The translations under genes were made by a program, and so were the position numbers. The notes under the pieces were generated by a model, which saw nothing but the letters and a program-made list of their open reading frames with translations, made no database searches and was not told where the DNA came from. Positions 57,705-64,000 of a stretch of 64,000 nt of DNA are shown piece after piece. How positions within the stretch are numbered: the first letter of the stretch is position 1; the number at the start of each line of letters is the position of its first letter. Source of the stretch: Hofstenia miamia (Eukaryota > Xenacoelomorpha > Acoela); the NCBI GenBank assembly GCA_004352715.1, contig SCFE01000062.1, positions 1,681,185-1,745,184 of the forward strand, read 5' to 3'.

Positions 57705-58299
57705 TTATATATATATATNNNNNNNNNNNNNNNNNNNNNNNNNNNNNNNNNNNNNNNNNNNNNNNNNNNNNNNNNNNNNNNNNNNNNNNNNNNNNNNNNN
57801 NNNNNNNNNNNNNNNNNNNNNNNNNNNNNNNNNNNNNNNNNNNNNNNNNNNNNNNNNNNNNNNNNNNNNNNNNNNNNNNNNNNNNNNNNNNNNNNNNNNN
57901 NNNNNNNNNNNNNNNNNNNNNNNNNNNNNNNNNNNNNNNNNNNNNNNNNNNNNNNNNNNNNNNNNNNNNNNNNNNNNNNNNNNNNNNNNNNNNNNNNNNN
58001 NNNNNNNNNNNNNNNNNNNNNNNNNNNNNNNNNNNNNNNNNNNNNNNNNNNNNNNNNNNNNNNNNNNNNNNNNNNNNNNNNNNNNNNNNNNNNNNNNNNN
58101 NNNNNNNNNNNNNNNNNNNNNNNNNNNNNNNNNNNNNNNNNNNNNNNNNNNNNNNNNNNNNNNNNNNNNNNNNNNNNNNNNNNNNNNNNNNNNNNNNNNN
58201 NNNNNNNNNNNNNNNNNNNNNNNNNNNNNNNNNNNNNNNNNNNNNNNNNNNNNNNNNNNNNNNNNNATATATATATATACATACATACATAGATACATA
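57705..58299. repeat. (TA)n array with a 548-N gap
   Basis: Ns at 57719-58266, with TA and then TACA repeats on the right flank. Upstream copine exons could lie here. Confidence 0.85.
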
Positions 58300-58301
58300 T
58301 A

Positions 58302-58588
58302 CTACCGATAAGTACCTTCACTTTTGTACTGAGTGGTATACGGCCAAAAACGTCATAGTACTTAGCGGTTTTACTGTCCTAAAATTTTTTTGAGGCACTT
58401 CTAAAAGTAAATTTGGGGAGTCCATACGCTCATTTTGCACTAACAAATTTTTTGTTGTGGTCATTTTTGTATGCTCGTACATATATTTGTTAACCATTTA
58501 TATACAAGTATTTAGCGTTATTTCCCATACTGCATAGCGTTTTTCTACTTAGCCGTAATAAAAATTTGCAAAAAGTACTTATCCACCA

Positions 58589-58589
<1 letters not shown>
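58302..58589. mobile_element. MITE inserted in a (TA)n array, 288 bp
   Basis: The left tip CTACCGATAAGTACCTT and the reversed right tip CTGGTGGATAAGTACTTTTT share GATAAGTAC. TA stands on both sides, within TA-repeat DNA (58267-58280 and 58590-58623). The interior is non-coding with a repeated TAGCG word. TA target sites fit a Tc1/mariner-type origin, but TA flanks are uninformative inside a TA array. Confidence 0.55.

Positions 58590-58623
<34 letters not shown>
58590..58623. repeat. (TA)n microsatellite
   Basis: Right flank of the preceding MITE. Confidence 0.85.
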
Positions 58624-58631
<8 letters not shown>

Positions 58632-58649
58632 TATTACAACGGACCAGCA

Positions 58650-59685
58650 AAGTGACACTTAATATGGCAGGTGTGTTTCTCATTTCAAAATATTTTTACT
58701 AAACTTTTTTTCTCATGCCTTTAACCACCTCAATAATGTATGTCTTGACAATAAAATAAATCAAAATTTTTAATTTTTCACTATTTTCAAATATAATGGT
58801 TCTTTGTAAAACCTGATGTATGGCGTTTTTACTCAAGCTCTATTATCCTTGTCAATTATTTCATTATGTTTATAAATTGAAAAAGTGCTTTAATTTTTTG
58901 GTTTTTGCGAGCTTTTGAAGATGTTTTCCTTCAGCACGAATATTTACCCTGTGGACAGCTGTATATTACATTTTGTAGGGTTTCAACCTTTCTAAATGAC
59001 ACTACTTTTTAGTTTTTAGATTTTTCTGTTCCTTATCTCTAACAGGCTCTAAAGATAAGTGTTAATTTTCACCCTTTTTAATCGCTATCTATTTCAATTA
59101 TTAGAGTAGTCCATGTTTGGAAACCTATTGTTTAATTAGTTTTTACGTTCACTGCCAAGACGGCACTATCTTATTTAATATGTCTTCAAAAACCGCAAAA
59201 GCTTATTTTTCCCATACTGGCCAAACGTAAAAAATGGCAAGGCATTTTATATTGCACTTAATGCTGTTAGAAATTTGATTTCTATTCATATGAACTTGAA
59301 AAACCGTATTGCAGTAAATCACTGCAAAGAAAAACTGAAAAAAACATTAGTTCACAACTTGGTTTTGTATTATTATACATTTAAAATCAGCTCTGTTGTT
59401 TGAAAATAGAATTGATGCATTTGAATGCCCTAAAATAAGCAATTTCAATGAAATAGCTTTAAATGAATATAACACATTTTAGATTTTGTGACCGTTTTTT
59501 TACTAAGAAATTGAAATGTGAGGCCGTTTTCCAATGGCAAACAACTCAAATAAAAATGAAATAAAAGAAAATTCACAGCCAAATTCTTTTATATATACTT
59601 GAAAAAAAATGTGATACAACAGACCTTTATGTTACACCTGACCATTATGTGTGTGGTGAAATACAACGGACCTTTATATGTGAAA

Positions 59686-59689
<4 letters not shown>
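58650..59689. other. Gene-free stretch
   Basis: No supported gene or repeat. Confidence 0.5.

Positions 59690-59731
<42 letters not shown>
59690..59731. repeat. (TA)n microsatellite
   Basis: About 42 bp of TA; it creates a spurious short ORF across it. Confidence 0.85.
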
Positions 59732-59737
<6 letters not shown>

Positions 59738-59744
59738 GTATATA

Positions 59745-60075
59745 TAGAGGAAGGAAACCGAACCGGACAAAATTGAACAGTTTCAAACCGAAAAAACGGC
59801 ACAAAAATTAGTAGAGGAATTGGAAAATTTGATTTAATATTCATTTATAAAACTTAAATCTTTTCAAATCGAATTTAATATTCACTAATAAATTCGAGAA
59901 AATTTTATAACAACGTTTAATGAATTCTAAGTCATTGACAAATTTAAAAGAAAAGAAATTGCATAATTTTGTAAATTTCGCGGGAATTTTTGTTTAAATG
60001 CAATGACGCAGTCATTTTAAAACCGTTTTAAGTCGTTTGCAAATCAGAACCGAGCCGTTTATAATCTGATATTCC
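59745..60075. repeat. Possible non-autonomous element with ACCGAACCG words
   Basis: The left end has GGAAACCGAACCGGACAAAA and TCAAACCGAAAAAACGG. The right end has AAAACCGTTTTAAGTCGTTT and CAGAACCGAGCCGTTTATAA. The interior is AT-rich and non-coding. Word-repetitive ends resemble the element at 44728; no target duplication was identified. Confidence 0.4.
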
Positions 60076-60819
60076 ATAACGCAATTTTCAATCTATTATA
60101 AATATATTTCTAACAAAACACAATTTTAATATTTTCTACATATCAATTCTTTGCATAACTTTAATCAGTTTTTCCTTTCTCAGTGAATTTAAATTGTGAA
60201 AGCTTCAGCTGGTTTAGTTATTATATTTTGTATAATAGTTAAAATATATAAAACTAAGAGTACAATCATCAACCACGATGGCATTCAAAACCTCATTTAA
60301 CATTGAATAATAAAGAAGTAAACAAATAAATATATTTGAAATTTTTTCGCTAAAACCTAACAATTACTTCTCTAGTACGATGTGTCTAACTGACATTTGC
60401 GTTTGAATGTGTTTGCAACCGAAAATCGTTCAAATATTTTGAGTGTCTCATCCAATATTAGAAAAATGCCAGGGTTCAAGCCTCTTAATTTTTATGTCGT
60501 TTTTTAAATTTTCAAGTGAAAATCCGGTCAATCAATTTTCTTTATTGTAAGTAACTTCTGTTAATATTATTACTAGTTAGTTACATAAAACAAAACTGAA
60601 ACAAAATTATATTATCAAAAACAGAATAACTCCATTTATAGTTAAAATTAATGAGAGAATCCCAAGAGATAAATTTAGATATTATTCTTATTGCAATGCA
60701 GTAGCCTATTGAAACAATAAACTTTTCTGAATTGTTAAATTTTCATGATTTTCTTCCGAACTAAGCAAAATATCCCCTCTTGATCAAATACAACAAAAAA
60801 ATGTTTTTTTAACATTGGC

Positions 60820-60915
60820 CGGTAATTTTACCGGCATTTCTTGACATTTTCAAGCGGTTGTAGATCGGTAATTGTAGGCCCCGGCCGCCTGGTAGCCGGT
60901 CCCATCTCTGCCCTC
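60820..60915. repeat. CCGGT-word-rich segment, possible element end
   Basis: TTGGCCGGTAATTTTACCGG, then GATCGGTAATTG, CCCCGGCCGCC and TAGCCGGTCCCATCTCTG. The last in reverse is CAGAGATGGGACCGG, a plausible hAT-type tip. A related ATCCGGTCAATC lies at about 60522. Partner end not found. Confidence 0.35.
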
Positions 60916-62100
60916 TAGGCATAGAAGTCTAAATCACTGGACCAAACGGAAACATCTTCTTACCAAAAACAGACACAACGTTGGAGCGGAGAATTCTCAA
61001 ATACGATCCCCTTAATATCTGTAATTCTCATTAGTAATAATGCTGATAACATAAGTTTTCAATTAGACTACATCAAAGCACTTGATTTCCTAAAAAATTA
61101 AAATCTTTGTGGTTATAATATATGTTAATGTTAACAATAACCTCATGTTATTAAATTGACCAAAGATATTAAGTGACAAAAATGTAACCTAACTCAAGCC
61201 CGGCTCATTTTACCTTCCCAAAATATATATCCAAACCCAATCCACTGTCATTCGAAAGGGGACCTAATCCAACGTACTTGCAGTTCGACTGCACATCTTT
61301 CTTGGACCATCACTGATAACTTCACGAATCAGATCGGTAGTGTTTGTGGACGAAGAATTATGGTGCAACAACAAATGCAGTCGAATTAATAGTCTAAAGA
61401 AAATATTCGCTTGCGGTTAATGAAGTAGGACATTTCATGCCTGGATGGAAATCGAATTCCAGAGAATCAATTCAGTAGAAATACAAGGCAGCATTCGACT
61501 CCTGAAAGCGATTGTCAAAGTGTCAGAAATATCTATTCTTGACATCATATTTGTTGCGAAACTGATATTGGTCGGCCATATCAAAATAATTAAGAAATAT
61601 TCTGATGCTGTTGGCAATACTAAGCCGGTTAAAATATCATGTGAACTACGAAGATTTTAAGGTTAATTTGTTAACTAATGTCACTTAATGTTTTCAAACA
61701 AGGCGGTGGATGATCTACTGACACTCGAAGAATATGTACTACGTGCAATGGCAATATTCATGTTAATCGATTTTTACATGTATTTCCTTTAAATGAAAAA
61801 TGCATTGGACGCTTGACGTCACTGGGGTTCCGGCAGCCTCATTAGATCAGATAAAGAAGTAGAAACAACTGAACCCTCTTTTGCAATGATTGCGTTGTAG
61901 ATTGTCATATTTCCTCTATAAATCAAATAATTCAGTAAACAGAGCTGCTTCTCAGATGGATGATATATCCTCGAAAATTCAATCCCTCCCAAAGGTTACT
62001 CCATCAACATGCCCCAACTAATTCTAAATGACGTATCAGAATTAGAGGAATAAAAGAAGCAAATCAAGCAAATTGTGGTTACAGACTAAATGAGAAAAAA
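60916..62100. other. No recognised gene
   Basis: The ORFs at 61435-61617 (minus) and 61445-61660 (plus) overlap and match nothing known to me. A LINE 5' part is possible, given the element that follows. Confidence 0.4.
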
Positions 62101-62106
62101 TCAATT

Positions 62107-63327
62107 GTGTCGACGATTTTCCAACACATTCATTGTAATAAACCTAATATTGTAAACCTACAAAGAATTGGTAACTTGAAGATTGCAACAGAAATGTACT
62201 TGCTTCTGTTAATAATGAATGGCCCATCTATGTTCTATTTTCCATCGATGGTATCGAAGAATGTTAATGAATTGCGAACGAAGCTTCAAGATATTAGAAA
62301 ATGTGTTATTCCAAGGGCATAGTGTAATTACCATTTAAGAAAGTAGAATGTCTATTCTTAGATTTTTCCAGTGCTCTTAATACTTTATTACATAATAAAT
62401 TTGTTACTTTATTAAATCAAAATACATATAAATGATTCAGTATATGCCTGGTGTCCAAAATGGCAGAAATCTTACATGGACAACTTTCAACAATCAGTAA
62501 AGATTAAACAAGGCAACTGCAACAAATAACTTCCTGTTTTAATAGGTGTGCCGCAAGGTAGCCCTACCCCTGGTTTTTGTTACTTATACAACTAATGACA
62601 CGTAACCAGAATCTGAAAAAAAAATTTAATACTCTGATAATACAGTTTTCGCTGTGGGTGTACAAAACTGTAATGGTTACAATTCCTACTGAAAGAGCAT
62701 TGCAACTTTATGTCGGTTCTCTGAGGAACATAATCTGAAAATTTACGCAAAGTTAACGCTTTGTAATTGCAACATGTCCCCTTATTAAGTGATCTAGTCA
62801 ATTGCAACTGTAGATAATGAAGAGCGCCCCAAATTTGTGAAATATCTAGAGCTCTACTTAACTTCTAACTTATGCTAGAAACTGCATGTGAATTATCTTG
62901 TTAATGATCTTTGTTAAGAGTGACTGCTCTTATTGCAAGATACCTGTAGACTCAGTATATTTTTTACTTATCTTTTACAGAATTACCTCTATTATGCTAC
63001 AGTTTTGGCACAAACTTGAACTGAAAAACAATCTCAAAACAGACAATGGTTAATCTTGTCGAGGAACGATTAGTTAAACAATTTTTTTGCAACTGAGAAA
63101 AAATTGAAGAAAATACGTCTCACCCACTACAAAGTGAGCTTCATAAATTTCGTAGTACGTCTAACAGTCGACAAGGCTATTGTTTACCAAAACTTTTTAC
63201 TAAAATGCTCAAAAAATTCTTTGTGCCTGCTGCCCTACGTTACCTAATATAGAAACAAATCCCTCGCATTATTTTACACTATTGATTTGCATTTCCTATG
63301 TACATGATTTTTCGAAAATGAAATAAA

Positions 63328-63369
<42 letters not shown>
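62107..63369 (+). mobile_element. Decayed LINE with (ATT)n tail
   Basis: Plus strand in order: VNLQRIGNLKIATE (62145-62190, resembling an ORF1-type RxG block, weak), DFSSALNTLLHNKFVTLLNQ (about 62365-62420, RT A block DFSSAFNT-like), GVPQGSPTP (about 62545-62575, RT B block), KFVKYLELYLTSNL (about 62835-62875, for the LGVxLD box), FTYLLQNYLYYATVLAQ (about 62965-63015), and HPLQSELHKFRSTSNSR, then AALRY (63120-63245, C-terminal block). The tail is (ATT)n at 63331-63369. YADD was not seen. Heavily broken by stops and frame changes. Confidence 0.7.
63331..63369. repeat. (ATT)n LINE tail
   Basis: About 13 ATT units after AATAAAC, at the 3' end of the plus-strand LINE relic. Confidence 0.85.
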
Positions 63370-63435
63370 ACCGTATTATTACTATAAGTTACTATATGGT
63401 GCCAATGGTTGCCACAAACGTAGAAAACACTGTTA

Positions 63436-63650
63436 AAGGAAACGTAAATTTTCAGCTGATTGAAAAGAAAATTAATCCAGTATATCAAAATCTTTTTCAG
63501 AAAACTATATACCTAAGCGAATGGGTGTTTTATCGAAAGGACTTTGCAATCATCTGCATGGAGTAACAAAAACACAAACTGGGAAAAATTTAACAGTTTT
63601 TCCAAAATCGATTTTTACGTATGTAATATTTTTAGGTAATATGTGTGTAT
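63436..63650. repeat. Exact duplication around a 21-N gap, first copy
   Basis: AAGGAAACGTAAATTTTCAG onward is repeated from 63786 to the window end (215 bp, no difference seen). The Ns lie at 63765-63785. Assembly duplication is likely, though a true tandem repeat cannot be excluded because the second copy runs off the window. Confidence 0.75.
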
Positions 63651-64000
63651 TCACTATAATAAAAAGTTCCTTATTTAACTTTCGATTTTCACGAAAAATT
63701 ATAGCTTTTGGGTGTCTAGAAATTGAGCACTTGCTGACACATTTGACACTAGTCAAGAGTCTGTNNNNNNNNNNNNNNNNNNNNNAAGGAAACGTAAATT
63801 TTCAGCTGATTGAAAAGAAAATTAATCCAGTATATCAAAATCTTTTTCAGAAAACTATATACCTAAGCGAATGGGTGTTTTATCGAAAGGACTTTGCAAT
63901 CATCTGCATGGAGTAACAAAAACACAAACTGGGAAAAATTTAACAGTTTTTCCAAAATCGATTTTTACGTATGTAATATTTTTAGGTAATATGTGTGTAT

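Noticed and set aside
57652-58321. Several minus-strand ORFs of about 200 codons
   Set aside because: They consist of a 548-N gap plus TA repeat (Tyr-Ile) codons.
1-64000. CRISPR arrays, bacterial operons, toxin-antitoxin or prophage modules
   Set aside because: No direct-repeat/spacer pattern, ribosome-binding sites or compact gene strings; introns and transposons show eukaryotic DNA.

Overview
This is AT-rich eukaryotic nuclear DNA, probably from an invertebrate animal. The grounds are GT-AG introns down to 39 nt, metazoan gene families (a copine and a rhodopsin-class GPCR), CR1/L2-like LINEs with (ATT)n tails, and Tc1, mariner, hAT and piggyBac-type DNA elements. Nothing bacterial is seen: no operons, CRISPR, tRNA or rRNA. 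The species cannot be fixed. The composition and repeat mix would suit a cnidarian, a tunicate or another marine invertebrate.

Only two host genes can be supported, both on the minus strand. One is an intact single-exon 306-aa class A GPCR at 13047-13967. A decayed relative lies near 6930-7075, and an exact 794-bp copy stands on the far side of a single N, most likely an assembly artefact. The other is the 3' part of a copine gene, eight exons within 53265-57374. Its splice model gives 987 nt in frame, 328 aa, covering the copine/vWA domain. Its C2-domain exons are not seen and may lie in the 548-N gap or beyond the window.

Most of the rest is transposon debris. Left part (1-12000): a 41-bp-arm hairpin, a degenerate 400-bp tandem repeat, a MITE with 31-bp arms, a hAT relic, and retrotransposon C-termini. 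Middle (17600-29300): a LINE with ORF1, endonuclease and RT; a mariner; a nearly full-length LINE whose ORF2 starts with a degenerate 2A-like motif; and at least three further LINE fragments, two of them tail-to-tail at one (ATT)n tract. From 30000 to 46000: two piggyBac-type MITEs, hAT-type MITEs, an LTR retrotransposon with a tRNA-Arg-type primer site that is interrupted by a foreign-looking ORF, and a complete but broken Tc1 element. From 47600 to 52500: another retrotransposon and a 1.76-kb hAT-type element with a perfect 8-bp target duplication. The right end holds the copine gene (a third piggyBac-type MITE sits in its last intron), a MITE inside a (TA)n array, and a LINE relic.

About 18 long (TA)n tracts are scattered through the window, and several sequence gaps fall in them. 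Five gaps or single Ns are flanked by exact repeats of the adjoining sequence, so those duplications should not be read as biology. No set of genes here works together as a system. The value of the window lies in the transposon families and in a few odd junctions.
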